From the NCBI GenBank assembly GCA_035509315.1, contig DATJLS010000031.1, forward strand, positions 74,323-138,322: a stretch of DNA of 64,000 nucleotides, written 5' to 3'. How positions within the stretch are numbered: the first letter of the stretch is position 1; each line of letters begins with the position of its first letter. This DNA is from JAKAWQ01 sp035509315 (GTDB taxonomy: Bacteria > Pseudomonadota > Alphaproteobacteria > Acetobacterales > Acetobacteraceae). The notes below the pieces were generated by a model, which did not search any database, was not told the origin of the DNA, and was given only the letters and a program-made list of their open reading frames with translations. Positions 27,995 to 36,166 of the stretch are shown here, piece by piece. Both the position numbers and the translations under genes were made by a program.

Positions 27995-28573
27995 TCAGCG
28001 TTTCTTGCCGGGAAGGGTCTCTTCCCGCCGCCGGCGCAGCGCCTCGTCGACATTCGCCGGAGCCTCGCCCGCCGGAGTTCCCCCTTCCGGCACCTCGGGC
28101 ATTCCCGCGAACCTCTCGGCGAGGGCTCGCACGAGATCCGCGCGGGCGACGATGCCGACCAGCCTGCCATCGCGGAGCACCGGGACACGCTTGATGCCCT
28201 TGCTCGTCATCAGGTGCGCGACCTCGCGCGCCGGTGTCTCCTCACTGACCGTCACCACGCCCGTCGACATCACGGCTTTGACCTTGTTCCGCGCGTCGCG
28301 GATGTCCGCAAGGAAGCTCGGCGCGATATTCCCGCCCTCGGCCAGCATGTCGAGCCACCGTGCCTGCTTCTCGCTATATCCTTCGTGCCAGCGCACCAGG
28401 TCGCCCTCGGTGAGCATGCCGACGATCGTGCCGGCATCATCGACCACGGGCAGGCCGCTGATGCCGCGTTGAGCCATCAGCCGCACCGCCTCCATCAGCG
28501 AGGTATCGGGATGCACCACGGCAACGTCCCGCGTCATCAATTCTCTGGCCGTAACGACGGTCTCGTCGAACAT
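27995..28573 (-). CDS. Two-CBS-domain protein
   Basis: 192-residue cytoplasmic protein made of a CBS pair. First CBS about residues 8-65 (ARELMTRDVAVVHPDTSLMEAV, GLPVVDDAGTIVGMLTEGDLVRW), second about 85-145 (VKAVMSTGVVTVSEETPAREVAHLM, VPVLRDGRLVGIVARADLVRAL). C-terminal charged tail. CBS pairs bind adenine nucleotides or act as sensors for partner proteins. Start taken at MFDETV (28573), 10 nt from AGGAGG; MGTM at 28582 would leave too little space. It converges on the DUF3141 gene and is divergent from the PPK2 gene, so it may share a stress-related promoter region. Confidence 0.88.
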   Translation of the reverse strand: MFDETVVTARELMTRDVAVVHPDTSLMEAVRLMAQRGISGLPVVDDAGTIVGMLTEGDLVRWHEGYSEKQARWLDMLAEGGNIAPSFLADIRDARNKVKAVMSTGVVTVSEETPAREVAHLMTSKGIKRVPVLRDGRLVGIVARADLVRALAERFAGMPEVPEGGTPAGEAPANVDEALRRRREETLPGKKR

Positions 28574-28824
28574 CGTTCCCATCCCTCCTCTCTGCGACGC
28601 CCAAGCCCGCCTCTCACTCACCTATGGCGCCACGTCCGAACCTTGACGCGGATCAATGCCGTGCGCTGCGCCGGCGGTCAACAACCGGCGGCCTTTTCAG
28701 CGGGCGAACGGCCGGTCTATGAATATCCGAAACAATAGCGACCCGCGGGGCAGCAGTTCCGGGGAGGTTCGCTCCTTACCTTTCCATGGTCGGAGGAGCG
28801 TGGAGCCAGGAAAAGGAATTGTCC

Positions 28825-29682
28825 ATGAACGCTGCCAAGAACAAGAAAGAAAACAGGATCGAAGCTGAAGCCGTTCCGAAGGACGGCAAGCTCAAGTTCA
28901 AGGATTATGCGCGGGAACTGACCCGGCTGCATGTCGAGCTGGTCCAGCTCCAGCAATGGGCGGTTCACCAGGGCAGGAAGATCTGCGTCGTGTTCGAGGG
29001 CCGTGACGGCGCAGGAAAGGGCGGGGTGATCAAGGCCATTACCGAGCGGGTGAGCCCGCGGGTGTTTCGCGTCGTCGCCCTTCCCGCGCCGACCGAGCGT
29101 GAAAAATCGCAGATGTACGTCCAGCGCTATCTCCCCCACCTGCCCGCTGCCGGGGAGATCGTGATCTTCGATCGCAGCTGGTACAACCGTGCCGGGGTCG
29201 AACGGGTGATGGGGTTCTGTGAGGAAAGCCAGGCGCGGCGATTCCTTGAGCAGGTGCCGGCCGTGGAGAAGGCGATCGTCGAGTCGGGGATCACTCTGCT
29301 GAAATACTGGCTTGAAGTCAGCGAGGATGAGCAAACACGGCGACTGGAAGCCCGCATCGATGATGGGCGCAAGATCTGGAAGCTCTCACCGATGGATCTC
29401 AAATCCTATAGCCGATGGTACGATTATTCGCGGGCCCGGGACGAAATGTTCATGGCGACCGACACCGCATGGGCGCCCTGGTTCGTGGCCCGCTCGGATG
29501 ATAAGCGGCGAGCACGGCTCAACATCATTTCCCATATGCTCAGCCACATCCCTTACGAGGCGATGCCGCAGGAGAAGGTGAAGTTGCCGAAGCGGCAGAA
29601 GCCGCATGGCTACCGCGAACCCGATTATCCGTACAAGTTTGTCTCCGAGAGGGTTTGGCCTTCACGAACGGAAGCCTCCTGA
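28825..29682 (+). CDS. ppk2: Polyphosphate kinase 2
   Basis: 285-residue PPK2-family enzyme that moves phosphate between inorganic polyphosphate and nucleoside phosphates in the cytoplasm. Seen: Walker A FEGRDGAGKGG (about residues 61-71), Walker B-type IFDRSWYNRAGVERVMGF, lid Arg residues in RLEARIDDGRKIWKLSPMDLKS, and C-terminal KRQKPHGYREPDYPYKFV. This is a single-domain member, the ADP- or GDP-phosphorylating kind by length. ATG at 28825 is preceded by AAGGAA. The gene neighbours CBS and trehalase genes, consistent with energy-storage or stress functions. Confidence 0.93.
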   Translation: MNAAKNKKENRIEAEAVPKDGKLKFKDYARELTRLHVELVQLQQWAVHQGRKICVVFEGRDGAGKGGVIKAITERVSPRVFRVVALPAPTEREKSQMYVQRYLPHLPAAGEIVIFDRSWYNRAGVERVMGFCEESQARRFLEQVPAVEKAIVESGITLLKYWLEVSEDEQTRRLEARIDDGRKIWKLSPMDLKSYSRWYDYSRARDEMFMATDTAWAPWFVARSDDKRRARLNIISHMLSHIPYEAMPQEKVKLPKRQKPHGYREPDYPYKFVSERVWPSRTEAS

Positions 29683-29693
29683 TCAGGGAGAAG

Positions 29694-31391
29694 TCACTGC
29701 GGTTTTGGAGGGGAGGGTGTTCCGGTCTCCGCGGGGACGGCGGCCTCGGCCTCCGCTTTCAGGTGCGGATAGAGCGAGGTGAGCGCCACCAGAACCCCAT
29801 TGGTCCAGCCGAAGCCGATCTGTGTCGCGTATTCGCCGCCGCGGCCTTCATCGCCGCCCGACGTGGTCACGTTGTATTTCTCCACCAGCTTTGCATTTTG
29901 CTGGTAGCCGGCGATGTTCTTATGGACCCATCGGGTGGCGATCTCCTCGGCGAGCGGGCCGTAGCCGTAATCGCGCAGCCCCGAGACGGCGATCCATTGC
30001 AGCGGTGCCCAGCCATTGGGCGCATCCCATTGCTGCCCGCTATCCACGAGGCTCGTGGCCAGCCCGCCCACGTCGAGAAGTTTCCGCTGCACGGTTTCCG
30101 AAACAATCTTCGCCTCGCGCGCGCTCGCGACATGGAGAAAGAGCGGGTAGAGCGTGGCGGCGGTGATATCGCCGGTGAGCCTGCCGCTCCGCCACAGATA
30201 ATCGGTGAAGACACTCTTCTGCGGATCCCACATCAGCCGGCGGATCGCCTCGGCGCGTTGCTCCGCGCGGTGGCGGAAGGAATCGGCCTCCGCAGTCTCT
30301 CCCTTCAGCTTGTATGCTTCCGAGAGGGTTTCCTCGAGATGGACGAGCAGGCTGTTCAGATCCACCGGCAGGATCTCGGTCGTGCGCACGCTCGCGAGCG
30401 TCTTGCCATCGGCAAGCCATCGTGAGCTGAAATCCCAGCCGGATTCGGCCGTCGCCCGAAGATCACGGCAGACGATCTCCGGCGGCCGGCCCGAAGCGGC
30501 GACGGTCCGCACATCCTCGAGATAGGATTCGTCGCGCGGCACATCGCGCGCATCCCAGTAGCGGTTGAGCAGCGTGCCGTCGGCAAGCCGCACGACATTG
30601 CGAAAAGCATGGCCGGGCGCGAGGGAATCCGCCCCCTCCATCCAGAAATCCCATTCCTTGCGCAGCTCCGGAAGATAGCTCGCGAGGATCCGGTTGCCGT
30701 CCGTCGCGGCAACCAGATCGACCATCAGCGAGAAGAAAGGCGGCTGAGAGCGGCTGAGATAATAGCTCCGGCTGCCGTTTGGAATCATGCCGTAATGATC
30801 GATCTCGTAGGCAAAATCCTTCAGCATGTCGATCGCGAGGCGGTGCTGCCCATCCTTCAGCAGGCCGAGCATCGTGAAGTAGGAATCCCAGTAATAGACC
30901 TCGCGGAACCGTCCGCCCGGCACGACATAGGGATAGGGCAATGGCTGCAGGGTCGAATAGGCCGGCACCGAGGAAGCAGCTTGCTGGAGGCGCGGCCAGA
31001 GGCTCGCCACATAGTCGAGCAGATGCTCGCCGCGTGCCGCCGGCGTGATGACGGGGCCCTTCGGCGTCGGCCCTGTGAAATGCTGGCGGACGAAGGCGCT
31101 GAGGCTGAATCCCGGCATGCTCTTTGCGGCGAGATACGCCTTCAGGATCTTGGCCGGCGGGGCGTCCGGGATCATGTCCGGGAAGGTTTTGCTGTCCGGG
31201 AAGATCGCGGCAAGCTCGACATCGCTGTAAAGCTGTCCGTACTCGATGGAGGGTGGCGTGGTGTAGGCCGGCCCGACCGTTTGCGCGCGGAGCGGGCAGG
31301 CCGCGAAGCAAGCCGCCGCTATGGCGCCGAGCCATGCGGCCCGGCATGGCCGGGTTTGCCGGTCTTCCTCTCGCGGGCGGATCTTTTGCAT
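29694..31391 (-). CDS. treA: Periplasmic alpha,alpha-trehalase (GH37)
   Basis: About 565-residue exported enzyme hydrolysing trehalose to two glucose. Both trehalase signatures are visible: PGGRFREVYYWDSYF and QWDAPNGWAP; also GSRSYYLSRSQPPFF, the catalytic-domain ESGWDFSSRW, and the GGGEY-like GRGGEYATQIGFGWTNGV near the end. Signal peptide RAAWLGAIAAACFAACPLRA before QTVG. The ATG at 31391 gives the most natural signal peptide; 31421 or 31487 would lengthen its N-terminus. It converges with ppk2 (11-bp gap). Pro-rich C-terminal tail. Confidence 0.92.
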   Translation of the reverse strand: MQKIRPREEDRQTRPCRAAWLGAIAAACFAACPLRAQTVGPAYTTPPSIEYGQLYSDVELAAIFPDSKTFPDMIPDAPPAKILKAYLAAKSMPGFSLSAFVRQHFTGPTPKGPVITPAARGEHLLDYVASLWPRLQQAASSVPAYSTLQPLPYPYVVPGGRFREVYYWDSYFTMLGLLKDGQHRLAIDMLKDFAYEIDHYGMIPNGSRSYYLSRSQPPFFSLMVDLVAATDGNRILASYLPELRKEWDFWMEGADSLAPGHAFRNVVRLADGTLLNRYWDARDVPRDESYLEDVRTVAASGRPPEIVCRDLRATAESGWDFSSRWLADGKTLASVRTTEILPVDLNSLLVHLEETLSEAYKLKGETAEADSFRHRAEQRAEAIRRLMWDPQKSVFTDYLWRSGRLTGDITAATLYPLFLHVASAREAKIVSETVQRKLLDVGGLATSLVDSGQQWDAPNGWAPLQWIAVSGLRDYGYGPLAEEIATRWVHKNIAGYQQNAKLVEKYNVTTSGGDEGRGGEYATQIGFGWTNGVLVALTSLYPHLKAEAEAAVPAETGTPSPPKPQ

Positions 31392-31742
31392 GTCCGCTGA
31401 GCAGATTAGAGCCTGATCCATGCAATCTTCTACTGTTAAATCACGTTTGGGCGGAAGCACGGCACCGCGACTTCCCGCACTTGTCACGGTATTGACCTGA
31501 ACGATATTGCCGGCGCGCCTTTCGCCGGGCGCATTTTGAGCCCGATCGCGATCGTTCGGCGCGGCATTCAGTCTTGCCGGGTTCTTACAGAGCGCCTAGA
31601 ATTTCGTTGCTTCCCCGTTCGTATCACAACGGAAAACACCTCAATACGCGGCCGGGGATGGGAAGACGCGAAACGTTGCGTCCGGAAGCTTGCGCATTCG
31701 ATAAGAAGTCGGATGAAGCGCGTCGCGTAGGAGAGCCAGGGT
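31392..31742. promoter_or_regulatory. Divergent intergenic region
   Basis: About 350 bp between trehalase and the formylglycine-generating enzyme genes, holding both promoters. Slightly AT-rich around 31590-31650. No convincing binding-site palindrome or RNA structure was found. Confidence 0.35.
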
Positions 31743-32720
31743 ATGCCGCAGCCATCCGGGAAAATGGCGCGAGGTCCGGCGTTGCCCAAGTGGAAAGACC
31801 GCGGCGATATGGTCTTTGTCCCCGGCGGCACCTTCCTTATGGGCTCGGACCGGCATTATGCCGAGGAAGCGCCCGCTCATCGCGTGACGGTAGACGGGTT
31901 TTGGATGGACAGAACGCCGGTGACGAACCGCCAGTTCCGCGAGTTCATCACGGCAACCGGCTATGTCACCTTCGCGGAGATCCCGCCCGATCCGAAAGAC
32001 TATCCGGGCGCGCTGCCACACATGCTCTATGCCGGGTCCCTGGTATTCCGGGCGCCCAGGGGGCCCGTTGATCTTCGTGACTGGTCGCAGTGGTGGACCT
32101 ATCTCAAGGGCGCCGATTGGCGCCATCCCTGCGGGCCAGGGACGACCATCGATGCTCTCGACGAGCATCCGGTGGTCCATGTGTCCTTCGCCGACGCGCT
32201 TGCGTACGCCAAGTGGGCCGGCAAGAACCTGCCGACGGAAGCGGAATACGAGTACGCGGCACGCAACCAGCTCGATGGCGCCGATTATGCGTGGGGTGAC
32301 GAGCTGGCGCCTCACGGCCGGCACGTGGCGAATACCTGGCAGGGGGCGTTCCCGCACGAAAACCTGGCCGAGGACGGCTACGAGCGCACCTCACCCGTGA
32401 CGGCCTTTCCGGAGAATCGTTACGGCCTCTTCGACATGATCGGCAATGTGTGGGAGTGGACGACCGACTGGTATGCTCCCAGGCACCGGGAAAAATCCTC
32501 GCAAGCCTGCTGCACACCGGTCAATCCTCGCGGCCCGCGTGCGGAGGAAAGCTACGACCCGCAAATGCCGCAAATCAGAATTCCGCGCAAGGTGGTGAAG
32601 GGCGGCTCTCACCTCTGTGCTCCCAACTACTGCCGACGCTATCGACCTGCTGCCCGCCACGCTCATCCCATCGACACATCCATGAGCCATATCGGCTTTC
32701 GATGTATCGCGAGAAGCTGA
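31743..32720 (+). CDS. Formylglycine-generating enzyme (SUMF1 family)
   Basis: 325-residue copper-dependent oxidase that converts the active-site Cys of a sulfatase to formylglycine. Seen: MVFVPGGTFLMGSD at residues 23-36, HRVTVDGFWMDRTPVTNRQF, HPVVHVSFADALAYAKWAGK, GLFDMIGNVWEWTTDWY, and GGSHLCAPNYCRRYRPAARH with Cys292 and Cys297, the pair that matches the catalytic cysteines of human FGE. Their presence makes a true FGE much likelier than an SUMF-fold relative such as EgtB. A sulfatase carrying the target motif CTAGR is encoded three genes downstream. AGGAGAG lies upstream of the ATG. Confidence 0.9.
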   Translation: MPQPSGKMARGPALPKWKDRGDMVFVPGGTFLMGSDRHYAEEAPAHRVTVDGFWMDRTPVTNRQFREFITATGYVTFAEIPPDPKDYPGALPHMLYAGSLVFRAPRGPVDLRDWSQWWTYLKGADWRHPCGPGTTIDALDEHPVVHVSFADALAYAKWAGKNLPTEAEYEYAARNQLDGADYAWGDELAPHGRHVANTWQGAFPHENLAEDGYERTSPVTAFPENRYGLFDMIGNVWEWTTDWYAPRHREKSSQACCTPVNPRGPRAEESYDPQMPQIRIPRKVVKGGSHLCAPNYCRRYRPAARHAHPIDTSMSHIGFRCIARS

Positions 32721-32745
32721 TGCCAGATAGGCGGGAGGCGGAACG

Positions 32746-33252
32746 ATGACGGAAGCCGATCCGCAGGATCTGGGTCTCCTGGCCAAGCTGGTGATTGCGC
32801 TTGCCTTTCTGTTGCTGGTCGGCGGCTTGCTGTGGCACGGTATCACGAGCGCGGTCCTCCAGCGTTTCTGGCACGACCTCATCGCGCGTCCGGATGCGCC
32901 GATGAGGTTCCGCTTTATTCTTCAGCCATTGATGGCAACGATCGCCGCTTTCCACGACGGTCTGAAGGATGCTCGGACCGGCCGCTCCCCTTATTTCTGG
33001 GCGATCCTGAGCAAGCGAGGCCGGCGTGTCGAGCGGCTGCGTGAGGGAGTGAACGCGACTGCCCGGATCATCCTGCTCGGGCTTGCGATGGACATGATTT
33101 ACCAGGTCATCGTTCTGAAGACCTTCTATCCCAACGAGGCACTCGTCGTCGCGTTGCTGCTTGCGTTCATGCCATACGTGGTCATTCGCGGGCCGGTCGC
33201 ACGAATCGCGGGCCGCTCGCGCGGAGGCACGTCTCCACACGGCATCTCCTGA
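32746..33252 (+). CDS. Small integral membrane protein of unknown function
   Basis: 168 residues. A hydrophobic helix at about 13-31 (LVIALAFLLLVGGLLWHGI), a soluble middle (RFWHDLIARPDAPMRFRFILQPL) and two further hydrophobic segments near 106-122 and 131-148 before a basic tail. I do not recognise the family with certainty. GGGAGGCGG precedes the ATG. It lies 25 bp after the FGE gene and 38 bp before a DUF202 gene, so it belongs to the FGE-sulfatase unit. Confidence 0.75.
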   Translation: MTEADPQDLGLLAKLVIALAFLLLVGGLLWHGITSAVLQRFWHDLIARPDAPMRFRFILQPLMATIAAFHDGLKDARTGRSPYFWAILSKRGRRVERLREGVNATARIILLGLAMDMIYQVIVLKTFYPNEALVVALLLAFMPYVVIRGPVARIAGRSRGGTSPHGIS

Positions 33253-33290
33253 GAGCGCCGGCGCGCACCGCCAGCAGAAGGGAACTTTTC

Positions 33291-33749
33291 ATGTCGGAGT
33301 CTCCCACCGCAACGGGTGCAGGCAGATTCGAGGTCAGGGTCACGTCGGACAGCCATTTCGGCTGGATCCGCACCCGCCTCAGCCTCGAGCGCACGATGAT
33401 GTCATGGCTGCGGACGGCCGTCTCGCTGATCGGCTTCGGCTTTGCGATCGTCCAGTTCTTCGAGCGAATGCAGAATTTCCCCGCCAGCCAGCACGCGAGG
33501 CTTCCGGGCGCGCCGTACTATTTGGGGCTGGCGCTGATCGCAAGCGGAATCCTCGCGCTTATCATATCGATCTGGCAATATCGATGGACGGTCCATTATC
33601 TTTGGAGCGGATCATTCTCAGCAATAGCGGGAATGTCCGATGAGAGAATGACCAAGGAAGGGAAGCAATCGCCGGTCATCGCGATCACTGTCCTTCTCAT
33701 CTTCATCGGCCTCTTTGCCTTCTTTGCCGTCCTTCTGCGTCTTGTCTAG
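33291..33749 (+). CDS. DUF202 (YidH-like) membrane protein
   Basis: 152-residue protein. The DUF202 mark is WIRTRLSLERTMMSWLRTAVSLIGFGFAIVQFF (about residues 25-57), split here for length: RTRLSLERTMMSWLRTA then the first helix; two more helices follow at about 77-97 and 127-149. AAGGGA precedes the ATG. Members are small inner-membrane proteins of unknown role. Its position between the FGE and the sulfatase suggests co-expression, not necessarily shared function. Confidence 0.85.
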   Translation: MSESPTATGAGRFEVRVTSDSHFGWIRTRLSLERTMMSWLRTAVSLIGFGFAIVQFFERMQNFPASQHARLPGAPYYLGLALIASGILALIISIWQYRWTVHYLWSGSFSAIAGMSDERMTKEGKQSPVIAITVLLIFIGLFAFFAVLLRLV

Positions 33750-33818
33750 CCGTCCAGGCCAAGCAACCGCTCCCTCGCAGCCTTCCGATATCACCAGATC
33801 AATGAAAAGGAGACTGAG

Positions 33819-35330
33819 ATGGCAAAATCCGGTAAGCCGAATATCCTCGTCATCTGGGGCGACGATATCGGAATCACGAACCTGAGCTGCTACAGCGACG
33901 GATTGATGGGTTACCGAACCCCGAATATCGATCGCATCGCCAAGGAGGGCGTGCGGTTCACCGATTCATACGGCGAGCAGAGCTGCACTGCCGGCCGCGC
34001 CTCCTTCATGACCGGCCAGTGCGGGCTCAGGACCGGCCTGACCAAGGTGGGGTTGCCCGGCGCGGATCTTGGCGCGCGCGCGGAAGACCCGACCATCGCC
34101 GAACTGCTTAAGCCGCTCGGCTATACGACCGGCCAATTCGGCAAAAACCATTTCGGCGACCGCGACGAGCATCTGCCGACGATGCACGGATTCGACGAAT
34201 TCTTCGGCAATCTCTATCATTTGAACGCGGAGGAGGAGCCGGAGCTGCCGGATTACCCGCCGGAGAAGGATTTTCCGAATTTTCGCAAGAATTTCGGCCC
34301 GCGTGGGGTGCTGCATTGTTGGGCGGACGGAAAAGGCGGGCAGAAGATCGAAAATACCGGCCCGTTGACGAAGAAGAGGATGGAAACGGTCGATGAGGAA
34401 TTCCTTGCCAGCGCGGGAGAATTCATCAAGAAGGCTCATGGCTCGGGACAGCCTTTCTTTCTCTGGTTCAATACCACGCACATGCATTTCCGCACGCATA
34501 CGCGCAAGCAGGACCTCGGTCGTGCGGGGCGCTGGCAATCTCCCTATCACGATACGATGCTTTACCATGACGAGTGTGTTGGCAAGCTGCTCGATCTGCT
34601 CGATGAGCTCGGCATTACCAAAGATACCATCGTCATGTATTCCACCGACAATGGCCCCCACATGAACTCATGGCCTGATGCCGGAATGACACCGTTCCGC
34701 AGCGAAAAGAACACGAATTGGGAAGGCGCCTTTCGCGTGCCTTGCCTCCTGCGCTGGCCGGGAATGATCCCCGCCGGCACGGTCTCGAACGAGATCGTGA
34801 GCCACCTCGATTTCCTGCCCACCTTTGTCGCGGCTGCGGGCGACCCGGATATCAAGGAAAAGCTCCTGAAGGGCCACAAGGCGGGCGAGAAGACCTTCAA
34901 GGTCCATCTCGATGGCTATAACCTTCTCCCCTATCTCACCGGCAAGGAGCAGAAGAGCCCGCGGCCGGGCTTCTTCTATTTCAACGATGATGGCGATCTG
35001 GTCGCGCTGCGCTACGACAATTGGAAGGTCGTTTTCATGGAGCAGCGCGTTCAGGGCACTTGCCAGATCTGGGCCGAACCGTTCGTGACGCTTCGCGTGC
35101 CGAAGATGTTCAATCTGCGGACCGATCCGTTCGAGCGCGCGGATATCACGTCGAACACCTACTGGGACTGGATGTTCGATCATGTCTACCTGCTCGTCCC
35201 CGCCCAGCATATCGTGGCCGAGTTCCTCGCGACCTTCCGGGAATTCCCGCCGCGCCAGAAGCCTTCGAGCTTCACGATCGACCAGGTGGTGGCAAAAATG
35301 CTCGAGACGGCGGCGGGCGGAAAGCACTGA
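33819..35330 (+). CDS. Type I arylsulfatase
   Basis: 503-residue sulfatase of the alkaline-phosphatase superfamily. The formylglycine motif is C56-T-A-G-R60 in YGEQSCTAGRASFMTGQ; metal ligands are visible as WGDDIG (Asp15, Asp16) and STDNGPH (Asp, Asn), and GKNHFGD and NTTHMHFRTHTR carry the expected Lys/His. No signal peptide, so the enzyme appears cytoplasmic, allowing the FGE encoded at 31743 to modify it there. AAGGAG precedes the ATG. The substrate is a sulfate ester of unknown type; large members of this subfamily act on small aryl or alkyl sulfates. Confidence 0.92.
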   Translation: MAKSGKPNILVIWGDDIGITNLSCYSDGLMGYRTPNIDRIAKEGVRFTDSYGEQSCTAGRASFMTGQCGLRTGLTKVGLPGADLGARAEDPTIAELLKPLGYTTGQFGKNHFGDRDEHLPTMHGFDEFFGNLYHLNAEEEPELPDYPPEKDFPNFRKNFGPRGVLHCWADGKGGQKIENTGPLTKKRMETVDEEFLASAGEFIKKAHGSGQPFFLWFNTTHMHFRTHTRKQDLGRAGRWQSPYHDTMLYHDECVGKLLDLLDELGITKDTIVMYSTDNGPHMNSWPDAGMTPFRSEKNTNWEGAFRVPCLLRWPGMIPAGTVSNEIVSHLDFLPTFVAAAGDPDIKEKLLKGHKAGEKTFKVHLDGYNLLPYLTGKEQKSPRPGFFYFNDDGDLVALRYDNWKVVFMEQRVQGTCQIWAEPFVTLRVPKMFNLRTDPFERADITSNTYWDWMFDHVYLLVPAQHIVAEFLATFREFPPRQKPSSFTIDQVVAKMLETAAGGKH

Positions 35331-35347
35331 AAAAGCAATAAATCAGA

Positions 35348-35394
35348 ATGGCTTCTGGTGGATCGCATCGCGACTCCACCAGAAACCGCATGGC
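35348..35394. repeat. Dispersed palindrome (REP-like), copy 1; terminator candidate
   Basis: ATGGCTTCTGGTGGATCGC...CCACCAGAAACCGCAT, stem TTCTGGTGGA / TCCACCAGAA. It lies between convergent genes (sulfatase and SDR). A closely similar palindrome occurs at 53690-53729, in the opposite sense. Confidence 0.7.
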
Positions 35395-35397
35395 TCT

Positions 35398-36156
35398 CTA
35401 ATAGGTCGCGCGCCCGCCCGAAATGTCGAACACGCCGGCGGTGGAGAAGGAGCACTCCGTGCTCGCAAGCCAGCAGACGAGCGCTGCTATCTCCTCGACG
35501 GTGCCGAAACGCCCCATCGGAATCTTGCTTTTCATGTAATCGATCTGCGCGTCGGTCATCTGCTCGAAGATTGGCGTGGCCACCGCCGCCGGCGTCACGC
35601 AGTTGACGCGGATGCCTGTGCCGGCAAGTTCCTTGCCGAGCGATTTGGTGAGTCCGATCACGGCCGCCTTGGCCGCGCTGTAGGCAGGCGCGTTCGGATT
35701 GCCCTCCTTCCCCGCGATCGAGGCGATGTTCACGATCCGCCCGTAATCGTGGCGTTGCATCAGCTTCACGATCGCGCGGCAGCAATAGAAAACGCCGTGA
35801 ACGTCGATATCGAAGACGCGACGCCATTCGGCGGGCGGGTATTCCCATGTCGGCATATTCGGCCCGGTGATCCCGGCCGAGGTCACCAGAATATCGATCC
35901 GCCCGAGCGACGCGTTCGTCTCGGCCGCCGCCTGATCCACGGCATGCGCATCCGCCACGTCCATGGCAAGTGCGTGCGCGGCCCGGCAGGCGGCGCGTGC
36001 CCGTTCGAGCGCCGCTTCATCACGGTCCCAGATGCTGACGCGGGCTCCCTCGCCGGAAAGCCTGGCGGCGATCGCCTCGCCGATCCCCGAGGCGCCGCCG
36101 GTCACCACCGCCGTCCTGCCGGCGAACCGTTCCCCAAAATGCATGGCTTGACTCAT
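35398..36156 (-). CDS. Short-chain dehydrogenase/reductase (SDR)
   Basis: 252-residue classical SDR. Seen: TGGASGIGEAIA (NAD(P) binding, about residues 19-30), acidic WDRD after strand 2 suggesting NAD(H) preference, TSAGI, catalytic Ser in NIASIAGKEG, Tyr and Lys in YSAAKAAVIGLTKSLGKE, and a substrate-loop PAAVATPIFEQM. Similar to FabG-like or sugar/polyol dehydrogenases. 10 bp after a branched-chain-type binding protein on the same strand, hinting that it oxidises the imported compound. Specific substrate unknown. Confidence 0.9.
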   Translation of the reverse strand: MSQAMHFGERFAGRTAVVTGGASGIGEAIAARLSGEGARVSIWDRDEAALERARAACRAAHALAMDVADAHAVDQAAAETNASLGRIDILVTSAGITGPNMPTWEYPPAEWRRVFDIDVHGVFYCCRAIVKLMQRHDYGRIVNIASIAGKEGNPNAPAYSAAKAAVIGLTKSLGKELAGTGIRVNCVTPAAVATPIFEQMTDAQIDYMKSKIPMGRFGTVEEIAALVCWLASTECSFSTAGVFDISGGRATY

Positions 36157-36166
36157 GTCCGCTCCT

